Assembly: GCA_028292625.1 (NCBI GenBank)
Contig: JAQGLY010000076.1
Coordinates: 1-39,339, forward strand
From: Herbaspirillum sp.
GTDB taxonomy: Bacteria; Pseudomonadota; Gammaproteobacteria; Burkholderiales; Burkholderiaceae_D
Direction: 5' to 3'
DNA: 39,339 nt
Program-made: the position numbers and the translations under genes
Notes under the pieces: generated by a model
The model's input: the letters and a program-made list of their open reading frames with translations, nothing else
The model's database searches: none
What the model was told of the DNA's origin: nothing
In this document: positions 22,931 to 32,113 of the stretch, one piece after another
Layout: the number at the start of each line of letters is the position of its first letter
Position numbering within the stretch: the first letter of the stretch is position 1

Positions 22931-25270
22931 TTAGCGCACCGCCGCGACGTCGGTAGCGCGCGCCGTGGCCTGGAGGGAGAACCATTTGTCGATCACCAGC
23001 GGTTCGGCGCTGAAATCGTCGTAAAACCGCGCCAGCGCCTCCGTCTTGCCCGGCGCATGGCTGTTGACCAGCGCGGTCAACGCGGCCAGCCGGTCGGTCA
23101 TGTTGTCGGCGCGGTCGTATTGGGACTGCGCCAGCGCATGCGATTGCGCATCGTCGAATTCGGCCAGATAGGACAGCGCCATGTTTTTCAGGCCGCGCCG
23201 GCCCGCCGCGGCGGCATCGGGACTGTACGGCCCGCCGGTCAGATTGGCTTCATACGCGGCCTGCAGATCGCCGCGCAGGCGTTGCGCCAGCGCGCAGCGC
23301 AAGCGCAGCCGCGCCTCGTGAATCGCCTGCGGATCGATCGCGTCCATTTGTTCGGCGATCATCACTTCCGACGGCAGCGCCAGCACCAGTTCGCGGAAAG
23401 CCGGGTCCAGCGCCTTGTCGTTGAGCGTCGCGGCCAGCGCGGCGGACAGGTCCGGATCGTCGGCATCCGCTGTCGCCTGGACTTTTTCCGCTTCGGTGAG
23501 CATCAGCAGACGGCGCATCGCCAGCCGCTGTCCGGCCTCCCAGCGATTGAACGGGTCGCTGTCGTGCGCCATCAGGAAGGCCAGATCGGCGTCGGAATAG
23601 GCGTACTCCAGCGCCACCGGCGCGGAAAACCCGCGCAGCAGCGACGGCACCGGCTGCTCGCGCACATCGGTGAACGTAAAGACATGCCGCGCGTCGGTCA
23701 TTTCCAGCACCCGGGTCGTCGCGGCCCTGGCCGCCGTTTCGGCGCCGGCCAAATGCAGCGGCATGTCGCGTCCGGCGCTGTCGAGCAGGCCGATGGCGAC
23801 CGGGATGTGAAACGGCTTTTTGTCGGTCTGTCCCGGCGTCGGCGGGCAGAATTGGGTCAGGGTCAAGGTGCAGCTTTTGGCCGTCGCGTCGTATGCCATT
23901 TCCGCCCGCACCTGCGGCGTGCCTGCCTGGCTGTACCAGCGTTCGAACTGGCTCAGGTCGCGCCCGTTGGCATCGGCCATCGCCGCGCGGAAATCGTCGC
24001 AGGTCACCGCGTGCCCGTCGTGCCGCTTGAAATACAGATCCATGCCCTTGCGGAAACCGTCGCGTCCGAACAGCGTCTGGTACATGCGCACCACTTCCGC
24101 GCCTTTTTCGTAAATCGTGACGGTATAAAAATTATTGATTTCGACATAGGCGTCGGGACGCACTGGATGGGCCATCGGACCAGCGTCTTCCGGAAACTGC
24201 GCCTGCCGCAATACGCGCACGTCGTCGATGCGTTTCACCGCGCGGCCGCTGTCGGAACCGATCATGTCGGCCGAGAATTCCTGATCGCGGAAGACGGTCA
24301 GGCCTTCTTTCAGCGACAGCTGAAACCAGTCGCGGCAGGTGACGCGGTTGCCGGTCCAGTTGTGGAAATATTCGTGACCGACCACCGCCTCGATATTGGC
24401 GTAGTCGACATCGGTGGCGATGCGCGAATTGGCCAGCACGAACTTGGTGTTGAAGATGTTCAGGCCCTTGTTTTCCATCGCGCCCATGTTGAAATCGCCG
24501 ACGGCGACGATCATGAAGCGATCCAGGTCCAGCTCCAGGCCGAAGCGTTCCTGGTCCCAGCGGATGCTGTTTTTCAGCGAATCCATCGCGTGCGCGGTTT
24601 TATCCAGATTGCCGTCTTCGACCCAGACCTGCAGCAGGACGTCGCGTCCCGATTGCAGGCGGAAGGTTTCCTCCTGGCAAACCAGCTTGCCGGCCACCAG
24701 CGCAAACAGGTAGGAGGGTTTCCTGAACGGATCTTCCCACGTGGCGTAATGCCGGCCGTCGCCCAGATCGCCCTGCGCGATCAGATTGCCGTTGGACAGC
24801 AGCACCGGGTAGTTTTTCTTGTCGGCCCGCAACATGACCGTGTATTTCGCCATCACGTCGGGACGGTCCGGAAAATAGGTGATCTTGCGGAAACCCTCGG
24901 CTTCGCATTGGGTAAAGAAATTGCCGCTGGAGACGTATAGCCCCATCAGCGAGGTATTTTGGTCCGGCCGCAGCAGGGTTTCAATCTCCAGCACGACCTT
25001 GGCCGGCGCGCGCGGAATGCTCAGCACGCCGTTGCGCAGACGGTAATCGGCGGGGCCCAGCGTTTTGCCGTTCATCCGTAGTTGCACCAGTGTCAATTCT
25101 TCGCCCAGCAGGACGATTTCGGCGCTCTTGCCGCTGCGCTCCATCAGGATGCGGGTCGCCACCCGCGTCTGCGCGGGGTCGAGATCGAAACCGATCTCAA
25201 CGGTATTGACCAGGTAGCTCGGCGCTGCATAATCTTTACGATGGATCGTCTTGGGCGTATCTGTGCGCAT
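22931..25270 (-). CDS. pepN: Aminopeptidase N, shortened by a premature stop
   Basis: M1-family zinc aminopeptidase, which removes N-terminal residues from peptides in the cytoplasm. The substrate motif GAMEN is at 263-267, the zinc motif HEYFH at 299-303 and the third ligand Glu322 in LKEGLTVF. The open part has 779 residues, whereas the family has about 870-900. The frame continues unchanged after the stop for 104 more codons, so the full gene would be 884 codons (22616-25270). The catalytic domain is intact, but the last part of the helical C-terminal domain that closes over the active site is missing. It precedes fbp on the same strand. Confidence 0.9.
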   Translation of the reverse strand: MRTDTPKTIHRKDYAAPSYLVNTVEIGFDLDPAQTRVATRILMERSGKSAEIVLLGEELTLVQLRMNGKTLGPADYRLRNGVLSIPRAPAKVVLEIETLLRPDQNTSLMGLYVSSGNFFTQCEAEGFRKITYFPDRPDVMAKYTVMLRADKKNYPVLLSNGNLIAQGDLGDGRHYATWEDPFRKPSYLFALVAGKLVCQEETFRLQSGRDVLLQVWVEDGNLDKTAHAMDSLKNSIRWDQERFGLELDLDRFMIVAVGDFNMGAMENKGLNIFNTKFVLANSRIATDVDYANIEAVVGHEYFHNWTGNRVTCRDWFQLSLKEGLTVFRDQEFSADMIGSDSGRAVKRIDDVRVLRQAQFPEDAGPMAHPVRPDAYVEINNFYTVTIYEKGAEVVRMYQTLFGRDGFRKGMDLYFKRHDGHAVTCDDFRAAMADANGRDLSQFERWYSQAGTPQVRAEMAYDATAKSCTLTLTQFCPPTPGQTDKKPFHIPVAIGLLDSAGRDMPLHLAGAETAARAATTRVLEMTDARHVFTFTDVREQPVPSLLRGFSAPVALEYAYSDADLAFLMAHDSDPFNRWEAGQRLAMRRLLMLTEAEKVQATADADDPDLSAALAATLNDKALDPAFRELVLALPSEVMIAEQMDAIDPQAIHEARLRLRCALAQRLRGDLQAAYEANLTGGPYSPDAAAAGRRGLKNMALSYLAEFDDAQSHALAQSQYDRADNMTDRLAALTALVNSHAPGKTEALARFYDDFSAEPLVIDKWFSLQATARATDVAAVR

Positions 25271-25415
25271 GGAAAGGTCCGCAAAAAGAAGAACAGGATG
25301 AACGAAAGAAGGATTTTACCAATCAACTCCGCCCGCCAGCGCAATATTTGCGACTCGGTGCGGCGAGGCATATCATCATGAACTGATAATGCCTTTCGAC
25401 CACAGGAGAAATGAA

Positions 25416-26030
25416 ATGATCCGCTGGTTACGCAGTATGGCCACAGTGCTGGCGCTGGGCACTTTGCTGAGCGGATGCGCCAGCACCATCAGCAGCAATG
25501 TCATCGCCTTCCACGAATGGCCGGCCGATATGCCGCAGCGCACTTTTGCCTTCAGGCGCACGCCCGATCAGGATGCCAGTCTGGAATACCGCGGCTACGA
25601 AGACATGGTCCGCAACGAATTGTCGCGGCTGGGCTATATCCCGGACACCGGACCGAAAGATGGTTCGGCGCTGGTGGTGACGCTCAGCTATGACGTGCGC
25701 GCGGCGCAGCTCATCGTCATCGAGCCCTACTACGATCCGTTCTGGTACGGGCCCGGCTATTATCCCGGCTGGGGCTGGCGGCATGGGGGCTTTTACGATC
25801 CGTTCTGGGGTCCGCCGATGCGGCAGACCGCTTATCCGGTGTACAGCCGGCGTCTGCATGTGCTGATCATGCGCCGCTCGGACGGCAAGCCGCTGTATGA
25901 GGTGGAGGTCACCAGCGAAGGCGGCACCGCCTCGCTGCCGGTGGCGATGCCATATATGGTGCGCAGCGCATTCACCGATTTCCCCGGACAGAACGGGGTG
26001 ATGCATACGGTGAAGCTGAAAATGCAATAA
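25416..26030 (+). CDS. DUF4136 lipoprotein
   Basis: A 204-residue lipoprotein. The signal sequence ends with the lipobox LSGC (Cys24), giving a lipid-anchored protein in the periplasm, probably at the outer membrane. The mature part has FAFRRTPDQDASLEYRGYED and RNELSRLGY, as in the DUF4136 family, then a Tyr/Gly/Trp/Pro-rich stretch (~107-135) and a C-terminal strand-rich part. Function unknown. AGGAG 7 bases before ATG 25416 supports this start over the in-frame ATG at 25389. It is divergent from pepN. Confidence 0.85.
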   Translation: MIRWLRSMATVLALGTLLSGCASTISSNVIAFHEWPADMPQRTFAFRRTPDQDASLEYRGYEDMVRNELSRLGYIPDTGPKDGSALVVTLSYDVRAAQLIVIEPYYDPFWYGPGYYPGWGWRHGGFYDPFWGPPMRQTAYPVYSRRLHVLIMRRSDGKPLYEVEVTSEGGTASLPVAMPYMVRSAFTDFPGQNGVMHTVKLKMQ

Positions 26031-26049
26031 ATCAGGCGTCGCAAGCGTG

Positions 26050-26217
26050 TCAGGAATAGTACGCTTCGCTGGCCCAGGTCAGAAAACCCAGGCCGATGAC
26101 GACAATCACCAGGATAATCAGCAGACGGCCGAATTTCGGCGAACCGTCCACCCCGGAGGCCTGCTCCTCCGGGTGATTCATCGGATTCTGCTGCGGTTCT
26201 TCAAATGGTTCGCTCAT
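26050..26217 (-). CDS. Small single-pass membrane protein, 55 residues
   Basis: A polar Glu/Pro/Gln-rich head starting MSEPFEEPQQNPMNHPEEQA is followed by one hydrophobic helix (~30-48, RLLIILVIVVIGLGFLTWAS) and a short tail. It starts 19 bases after the quinone oxidoreductase gene on the same strand, so it is likely co-transcribed with it. A ribosome site is weak. The reading frame is open further upstream, but ATG 26217 gives the only sensible product. No family recognised; probably an inner-membrane protein with the acidic head inside. Confidence 0.6.
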   Translation of the reverse strand: MSEPFEEPQQNPMNHPEEQASGVDGSPKFGRLLIILVIVVIGLGFLTWASEAYYS

Positions 26218-26236
26218 GGTTGCTGAATTCCCGTAT

Positions 26237-27211
26237 TCACAGCGTAAAAATGGTCGAGCCGGTGGTTTTCCGCGCTTCCAGATCGATATGCGCCTGCGCC
26301 GCATCCTTCAGCGCATAACGCTGATTGATCTCAATGCGCACCTTCCCGCTTTCCACCACCGAGAACAAATCGCCGGACACCGTGTTCAAGGCTTCGCGGC
26401 CGGCGATAAAATTGCCCAATGTCGGTCGCGTGATGCTGAGCGAACCGCGCGACGCCAGTTCACTCAGACTGAACGGCGCCACGGGACCCGATGCATTGCC
26501 GAAGCTTACCATCAGGCCGCGCGGCGCCAGGCAGTCCAGCGAATGGAAAAAAGTGTCCCGGCCGATCGAGTCGTAGACCACCGGCACGCCCTTGCCGCCG
26601 GTGATTTCCTTGACGCGCTCGGCGAAATTCTCGGTTTTGTAATTGATCACATGCGCGCAACCGTGCGCCTTTGCCAGCGCCGCTTTTTCTTCGCTGCTGA
26701 CGGTGCCGATCACGGTCACGCCCAGCGCCTTGGCCCATTGGCTGGCGATCAGCCCGACGCCGCCGGCCGCCGCATGCCACAGGATGGTTTCGCCGCCCTT
26801 GAGCGGAAACACCTGGCGCAGCAGATATTGCACGGTCATGCCTTGCAGCATCATCGCCGCGGCGGTATCGAAGGCGATCGCATCCGGCAATTTCACCAGC
26901 CACTTGGCCGGCATGACGCGCGCCTCGGAATACGCGCCGTTCGGACCGCCCGCATAAGCGACGCGATCGCCGACCTTGAATTCGCCGACGTCGCTGCCTA
27001 CCGCTTCGATCGTTCCGGCGCCTTCCTGGCCCAGGCCGCCCGGCAGCTTCTGTGGATACAAGCCGGTGCGGAAATACACATCGATGAAATTCAGGCCGCA
27101 GGCGGCATGCCGCACCAATACTTCGGCGGGGCCCGGCTGGCCCAGTTCGACATCGACGTACTCCATTACTTCCGGGCCGCCGGTAGCGGACATGCGAATC
27201 GCTTTAGTCAT
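26237..27211 (-). CDS. Zinc-independent quinone oxidoreductase (NADPH-type)
   Basis: A 324-residue medium-chain reductase of the quinone oxidoreductase class. The N-terminal substrate domain has GLNFIDVYFRTGLYP and GQEGAGTIEAVG. The Rossmann part has HAAAGGVGLIASQWAKALG, with the AAGGVG pyridine-nucleotide motif typical of NADPH binding. Zinc-binding cysteines of alcohol dehydrogenases are absent. It would reduce quinones with NADPH in the cytoplasm. It leads the pair with the 55-residue membrane protein. Confidence 0.92.
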   Translation of the reverse strand: MTKAIRMSATGGPEVMEYVDVELGQPGPAEVLVRHAACGLNFIDVYFRTGLYPQKLPGGLGQEGAGTIEAVGSDVGEFKVGDRVAYAGGPNGAYSEARVMPAKWLVKLPDAIAFDTAAAMMLQGMTVQYLLRQVFPLKGGETILWHAAAGGVGLIASQWAKALGVTVIGTVSSEEKAALAKAHGCAHVINYKTENFAERVKEITGGKGVPVVYDSIGRDTFFHSLDCLAPRGLMVSFGNASGPVAPFSLSELASRGSLSITRPTLGNFIAGREALNTVSGDLFSVVESGKVRIEINQRYALKDAAQAHIDLEARKTTGSTIFTL

Positions 27212-27239
27212 GATTTCCTCGTCGTCAGTGATGGCGTAA

Positions 27240-28157
27240 CTACGCCTTTTTTTTCGATAGTAGATAAATACCGGACAGCACCAGCAGCATGCCGGCCACC
27301 TGGATAGCGGTGATGGGCTCGTCCAGAATCACCGCGCCCATGAACAGCGTCGACACCGGGCCGACCATGCCGGCCTGCGCGGCGGTCGGCGCGCCGATGC
27401 GTACCACCGCGACCATGGTCAGATAGACCGGCAACACGGTACAAAAGATCGCATTGAATATCGAATATTCATATACCGCCAGCGGCTGCACCAGCATCGC
27501 CGCCGGACGCAAAATGAAAAATTGCACGATGCACGCCACGCTGGACACGCACATCGCGTAAGCCACCAGGCGCATCGCGCCGACGCGCTGCACCAATTGG
27601 CCCGACAGCAGAAGATACAGGGAATACGAGACGGCCGCGCCCAGCACCAGCAAGCTGCCCAGCCCGACGTTGCCGCCGCCGACCTGCGCATCATGCATGA
27701 AGACGAATACCGTGCCCAGATACGACAGCAGCAGCGCGCCCCATTCCATCCCACTGACGCGGCGCCGAAAAAATACGAAAGACATCAGCAACACAAAGGT
27801 CGGCGTCAAAAACAGGATCAGCCGTTCGAGTCCGGCGGAAATGTATTGCAGCCCAAGAAAGTCGAGAAAGCTGGACAGGTAATAGCCGATCAGCCCGAGA
27901 AACACGATGCGCAGATAGTCGCCATTGGCCAGCCGCGGTTCGGTGCGGGTTTTCCACACTGCGATGACGGCGAACACCGGCAACGCAAACATCATGCGCA
28001 AGCTCAGCACCATCACCGCATCGACCTGATACCGGTACATCAGCTTGGCGACGATCGCTTTCGCCGAAAACAGGATGGAACCGACGATGGCGATCGCCAG
28101 ACCGGTCAGAAAGGCGCGGCGGGCTGGCGCAGACGTGAGAGAGGGGGAAATAATCAT
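27240..28157 (-). CDS. EamA/DMT-family transporter
   Basis: A 305-residue protein with about ten hydrophobic helices in two EamA-type halves. Marks include FSAKAIVAKLMYRYQVDAVM in the first half and TAAQAGMVGPVSTLFMGAVI with DEPITAIQVAGMLLVLSG in the second. It is an inner-membrane drug/metabolite exporter of unknown substrate. ATG 28157 gives the normal N-terminus; a TTG further upstream at 28202 is less likely. It lies 28 bases upstream of the quinone oxidoreductase gene on the same strand. Confidence 0.86.
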   Translation of the reverse strand: MIISPSLTSAPARRAFLTGLAIAIVGSILFSAKAIVAKLMYRYQVDAVMVLSLRMMFALPVFAVIAVWKTRTEPRLANGDYLRIVFLGLIGYYLSSFLDFLGLQYISAGLERLILFLTPTFVLLMSFVFFRRRVSGMEWGALLLSYLGTVFVFMHDAQVGGGNVGLGSLLVLGAAVSYSLYLLLSGQLVQRVGAMRLVAYAMCVSSVACIVQFFILRPAAMLVQPLAVYEYSIFNAIFCTVLPVYLTMVAVVRIGAPTAAQAGMVGPVSTLFMGAVILDEPITAIQVAGMLLVLSGIYLLSKKKA

Positions 28158-28230
28158 GCCGCCATTGTAAGTAAAAAAGCTTGCGCAGGTCGGCGTCCGC
28201 AACGGACGTGCTGCAAAACCGGAGCGCCGC

Positions 28231-29745
28231 CTATTTTTTCAGCAATGACCCCAGCACGCCTCGAATCAGTTCGCGGCCCACCTGCGAACCCACGGTGCGG
28301 GCCGCCGACTTGACCATGGCCTGCACCGCGGAATCGCCGCGGCCGGACGATTTGCCGAAGATGCCGCCGCTGGAAAACACGCCTCCCAGAATACCGCCCA
28401 GGCCGCCGCCGGCCGCGCCGCCAGCTGGCGCATCCGGGGTTTTGACCGGCGCATCCGGCTGCGCGGCGATGACGCGGCCTTTCAGTTTTTCATAGGCGGA
28501 CTCGCGATCGACCGCCTTTTCGTACACGCCGGCGACGATGGAGGCAGCCATCACCGCACGCCGCTCCGTATCGTCCAGTGCGCCGATCTGCGATCCCGGC
28601 GTCAGCACGAAAGCGCGCTCGACGATGGTCGGCGCGCCTTTGCTGTCGAGAAACGAGACCAGGGCTTCGCCCACGCCGAGTTCGGTAATCACCTGCGCGG
28701 TATCGAGCTGCGGATTGGGGCGGAACGTTCCCGCCGCCGCCTGCACCGCTTTCTGATCCCGCGGCGTATAGGCGCGCAACGCGTGCTGCACGCGATTGCC
28801 CAACTGGCCCAGCACGGTATCCGGAATATCCAGCGGATTCTGCGTCACGAAAAACACGCCGACGCCCTTGGAACGCACCAGCCGCACCACTTGCTCGATC
28901 TTTTGCAGCAATGCGCGTGGCGCCTCGTCGAACAGCAGGTGCGCCTCGTCGAAGAAAAACACCAGTGTCGGCTTATCCGGATCGCCGATCTCCGGCAGAT
29001 GCTCGTAAACCTCCGACAGCATCCACAGCAAAAATGTCGCATACAGGCGCGGCGAATTCATCAGCTTGTCCGCCGCCAGGATATTGACGATGCCGCGGCC
29101 GTCGGCGCCGGTTTGCAGCCAGTCGTCGATATTGAGCATCGGTTCGCCGAAGAAATGGTCGCCGCCCTGCGCTTCGATGCCCAGCATGCCGCGCTGGATC
29201 GCCCCTATGCTGGCCGCCGAAATGTTGCCGTATCCGGTTTTGAACGACGCCGCGTTGTCGCCGACGTGCTGCAGCATCGCGCGCAGGTCCTTGCCGTCGA
29301 GCAGCAGCAGGCCGTTGTCGTCGGCGATCTTGAACACCAGTTGCAGCACGCCTTGCTGCGTATCGTTCAGATTGAGCATGCGCGCCAGCAGCAGCGGCCC
29401 CAGATCCGAAATGGTGGCGCGCACCGGATGGCCTTTTTCGCCGAATACGTCCCAGAAGGTCACCGGCGCGGCGCGCCATTGCGGCTCCGGCAGGCCGCGC
29501 TCGGCCAGGCGCTGGCGGGTCTTGTCCGACATGGCCCCGGCCTTGGCCAGCCCGGACAGATCGCCCTTGACGTCGGCCATGAATACCGGCACGCCGCAGG
29601 CGGACAGGGCCTCGGCCATCACCTGCAAAGTGACGGTTTTACCGGTGCCGGTGGCGCCGGTGATGCAGCCGTGGCGATTGATCAGATTCGGCAGCAGACT
29701 CAACAATTGCGTCCGATTTTGCGCGACAGGAACGGAGTTGCTCAT
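28231..29745 (-). CDS. HerA-like ATPase, YjgR/DUF853 family
   Basis: A 504-residue P-loop ATPase. Walker A GATGTGKT is at 30-37, Walker B VFFFDEAH at 262-269, and a third conserved stretch is [20 protein letters not shown]. The architecture is that of the DUF853 (YjgR) family related to HerA/FtsK helicases; its cellular role is not established. A Gly/Ala-rich linker (~435-465, [14 protein letters not shown]) precedes a basic helical end. GAGG 9 bases before ATG 29745 fixes the start (a GTG lies at 29754). It is divergent from yebC. Confidence 0.88.
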   Translation of the reverse strand: MSNSVPVAQNRTQLLSLLPNLINRHGCITGATGTGKTVTLQVMAEALSACGVPVFMADVKGDLSGLAKAGAMSDKTRQRLAERGLPEPQWRAAPVTFWDVFGEKGHPVRATISDLGPLLLARMLNLNDTQQGVLQLVFKIADDNGLLLLDGKDLRAMLQHVGDNAASFKTGYGNISAASIGAIQRGMLGIEAQGGDHFFGEPMLNIDDWLQTGADGRGIVNILAADKLMNSPRLYATFLLWMLSEVYEHLPEIGDPDKPTLVFFFDEAHLLFDEAPRALLQKIEQVVRLVRSKGVGVFFVTQNPLDIPDTVLGQLGNRVQHALRAYTPRDQKAVQAAAGTFRPNPQLDTAQVITELGVGEALVSFLDSKGAPTIVERAFVLTPGSQIGALDDTERRAVMAASIVAGVYEKAVDRESAYEKLKGRVIAAQPDAPVKTPDAPAGGAAGGGLGGILGGVFSSGGIFGKSSGRGDSAVQAMVKSAARTVGSQVGRELIRGVLGSLLKK

Positions 29746-29777
29746 ATTTGGCACCTCGCAGGAAGGGAAAACCGAGC

Positions 29778-29804
29778 TTGGAAGAGTACACGGTATGATA
29801 AAAT
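29778..29804 (+). promoter_or_regulatory. Candidate promoter for yebC
   Basis: TTGGAA (29778-29783) and TAAAAT (29799-29804) are 15 bases apart, 112 bases before the yebC start; shifting the -35 by one base gives 16. The overlapping TATGAT at 29794 is an alternative -10. Moderate match only. Confidence 0.3.
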
Positions 29805-29915
29805 CGCGCTTCGATTATAACGGGATAGGAGCCCGTTTCGTCCATGGCCGGGCCGGTTTCGCCCGGCGGTTTATGTCGAAACAAGCGCCCCATCACACTG
29901 CAAGAAAGATTCAAC

Positions 29916-30641
29916 ATGGCTGGACACAGCAAATGGGCCAACATCAAGCATAAAAAGGCCGCGACCGATGCCAAGCGCGGCAAAGTCTGGACCCGACTGA
30001 TCAAGGAACTGACCGTTGCCGCGCGCATGGGCGGCGGCGATGTGGACACCAATCCGCGGCTGCGGCTGGCGGTCGAAAAGGCGTCCGACGCCAATATGCC
30101 GAAAGACAATGTGACACGCGCCATCCAGCGCGGTTCCGGCGGCCTGGAAGGCGTCAACTACGAAGAAGTCCGCTACGAGGGCTACGGCATCAACGGCGCG
30201 GCGATCATCGTCGATTGCATGACCGACAACCGCATCCGCACCGTGGCCGAAGTGCGTCATGCGTTCAACAAATACGGCGGCAATATGGGCAACGAAGGCT
30301 CGGTGGCCTTCATGTTCAAGCATTGCGGCCAGTTGCTGTTTGCGCCCGGCACCGACGAAGACAAGCTGATGGAAGCGGCGCTCGAAGCCGGCGCCGACGA
30401 TGTGATTACCGATGACGAAGGCGGCATCGAAGTGCTGTGCCAGCCGCTCGAATTCGGTGCCGTCAAGGGCGCGCTGGAGGCCGCCGGATTCAAGGCGGAA
30501 ATGGCCGAAATCTTGATGAAGCCGGATGTCGACATCGTTTTCAGCGGCGAAGACGCGGCGAAAATGCAGAAACTGCTGGATGCGCTGGAGAATCTGGACG
30601 ACGTTCAGGAAATCTACAGCAACGCCGTCATCGACGAATAA
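29916..30641 (+). CDS. yebC: YebC/PmpR family protein
   Basis: A 241-residue protein, normal length, beginning with the family hallmark [20 protein letters not shown]. Further conserved parts are [17 protein letters not shown] and EVRYEGYG, then [17 protein letters not shown] and an acidic end ([15 protein letters not shown]). The family was annotated as transcriptional regulators, but its members have also been linked to ribosome function (TACO1-like); which applies here is open. It acts in the cytoplasm. It leads the plus-strand housekeeping block, 79 bases before purD. Confidence 0.95.
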   Translation: MAGHSKWANIKHKKAATDAKRGKVWTRLIKELTVAARMGGGDVDTNPRLRLAVEKASDANMPKDNVTRAIQRGSGGLEGVNYEEVRYEGYGINGAAIIVDCMTDNRIRTVAEVRHAFNKYGGNMGNEGSVAFMFKHCGQLLFAPGTDEDKLMEAALEAGADDVITDDEGGIEVLCQPLEFGAVKGALEAAGFKAEMAEILMKPDVDIVFSGEDAAKMQKLLDALENLDDVQEIYSNAVIDE

Positions 30642-30720
30642 ACGACGCATCGATGACACATCAGCACCAAGCCGGCTTCATAGGCGTATTCCCAATCCCC
30701 GATCAGATAGATAGTTTCCC

Positions 30721-31983
30721 ATGAAAATTTTGGTAGTTGGCTCCGGCGGCCGCGAACACGCACTGGCCTGGAAAATTGCCCAGTCGCCCCGCATCCAGAC
30801 GGTGTATGTGGCCCCCGGCAACGGCGGCACGGCGCTCGACGACCGTCTGGAAAATATTGCGATCACGGATCCGGCCGCGCTGGCCGATTTCGCCCAGCAG
30901 GAACACATTGCGCTGACGGTGGTCGGCCCCGAAACGCCGCTGGCGGCCGGGATCGTCAATATCTTCCGCAGCAAGGGCCTGAAGATCTTCGGCCCGACCA
31001 GGGAAGCCGCGCAACTGGAAAGCTCCAAGGACTTCGCCAAATCCTTCATGCAGCGCCACCACATTCCCACCGCGGCGTATAAAACCTTCTCCGACGCCGC
31101 CGCCGCGCACGCCTACATCACCACTGCCCCCATCGTCATCAAGGCCGACGGCCTGGCCGCCGGCAAAGGCGTGGTGGTCGCGATGACCGAAGAAGAAGCG
31201 CACGCCGCGATCGACATGATGCTGTCCGACAACCGCCTCGGCGACGCCGGCGCGCGCGTCGTCATCGAGGAATTCCTGGCCGGCGAAGAAGCCAGTTTCA
31301 TCGTGATGGTCGACGGCAAGAACGTCCTGCCGCTGGCCACCAGCCAGGATCACAAACGCCTGCAGGACGGCGACCGCGGTCCGAACACCGGCGGCATGGG
31401 CGCATATTCGCCGGCGCCTATCGTCACGCCGGCGCTGCACGCCCGCGTGATGCGCGAAATCATTCTGCCGACAGTACAGGGCATGGCCAAGGACGGTATT
31501 CCGTTCAGCGGATTTTTGTATGCCGGCCTGATGATCGACGATCAGGGCAATCCGAAAACGCTGGAATTCAATTGCCGCATGGGCGATCCGGAAACGCAGC
31601 CGATCATGGCGCGTCTGAAAACCGATATGTTGACGGTGCTGGAGCATGCGGTCAGCGGTACGCTGGATACGATAGAACTGGATTGGGACCGCCGCACCGC
31701 GCTCGGCGTGGTGATGGCCGCCGCCGGCTATCCGGACGCGCCGCGCAGCGGCGACGGTATTTCAGGCATTCCGGAAGAAACGCCGGAATGCGTCACCTTT
31801 CATGCCGGGACCAAATTGAGCGACAATCGCCTGAGCACGTCCGGCGGACGGGTGCTGTGCGTCGTCGGACTGGGCGACAGCGTCAAGGTGGCGCAGAAGA
31901 ACGCGTATGCGGCGGCGGATCAGATTCATTTCGACGGCGCGCAGTTGCGCAGAGACATAGGCTGGCGCGCCTTGAAGCGCTGA
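30721..31983 (+). CDS. purD: Phosphoribosylamine-glycine ligase
   Basis: A 420-residue ATP-grasp enzyme that joins glycine to phosphoribosylamine in step two of purine synthesis in the cytoplasm. The N-terminal Rossmann-like GSGGREHALAWKIAQ (7-21), the ATP-grasp core VIKADGLAAGKGVVVA, and FNCRMGDPETQPIM near residue 280 are diagnostic. Length and order are normal. A terminator follows about 70 bases after the stop, so purD may end the yebC-purD unit. Confidence 0.96.
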   Translation: MKILVVGSGGREHALAWKIAQSPRIQTVYVAPGNGGTALDDRLENIAITDPAALADFAQQEHIALTVVGPETPLAAGIVNIFRSKGLKIFGPTREAAQLESSKDFAKSFMQRHHIPTAAYKTFSDAAAAHAYITTAPIVIKADGLAAGKGVVVAMTEEEAHAAIDMMLSDNRLGDAGARVVIEEFLAGEEASFIVMVDGKNVLPLATSQDHKRLQDGDRGPNTGGMGAYSPAPIVTPALHARVMREIILPTVQGMAKDGIPFSGFLYAGLMIDDQGNPKTLEFNCRMGDPETQPIMARLKTDMLTVLEHAVSGTLDTIELDWDRRTALGVVMAAAGYPDAPRSGDGISGIPEETPECVTFHAGTKLSDNRLSTSGGRVLCVVGLGDSVKVAQKNAYAAADQIHFDGAQLRRDIGWRALKR

Positions 31984-32054
31984 TCGAGCGGCGCTTCACA
32001 CGCAACGCAAGGCAGCCGCGGATCGAACGATCTGTCGGCGACACCAACCATTTT

Positions 32055-32094
32055 ACGCCGCAACTGGCATTGAGCCGCTCGTTGCGGCGTTTTA
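32055..32094 (+). terminator. Rho-independent-type terminator after purD
   Basis: ACGCCGCAA (32055-32063) pairs perfectly with TTGCGGCGT (32082-32090), followed by TTTA. The 9-bp stem, 18-base loop and short T-run lie between purD and the MscS gene. This is the best terminator in the window. Confidence 0.6.
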
Positions 32095-32113
32095 CTTAAA
32101 GGACTCCCACCCG

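Noticed and set aside
22703..24940. A long open frame antisense to pepN
   Set aside because: Same reason: the product lacks motifs and the minus strand carries the M1 peptidase motifs.
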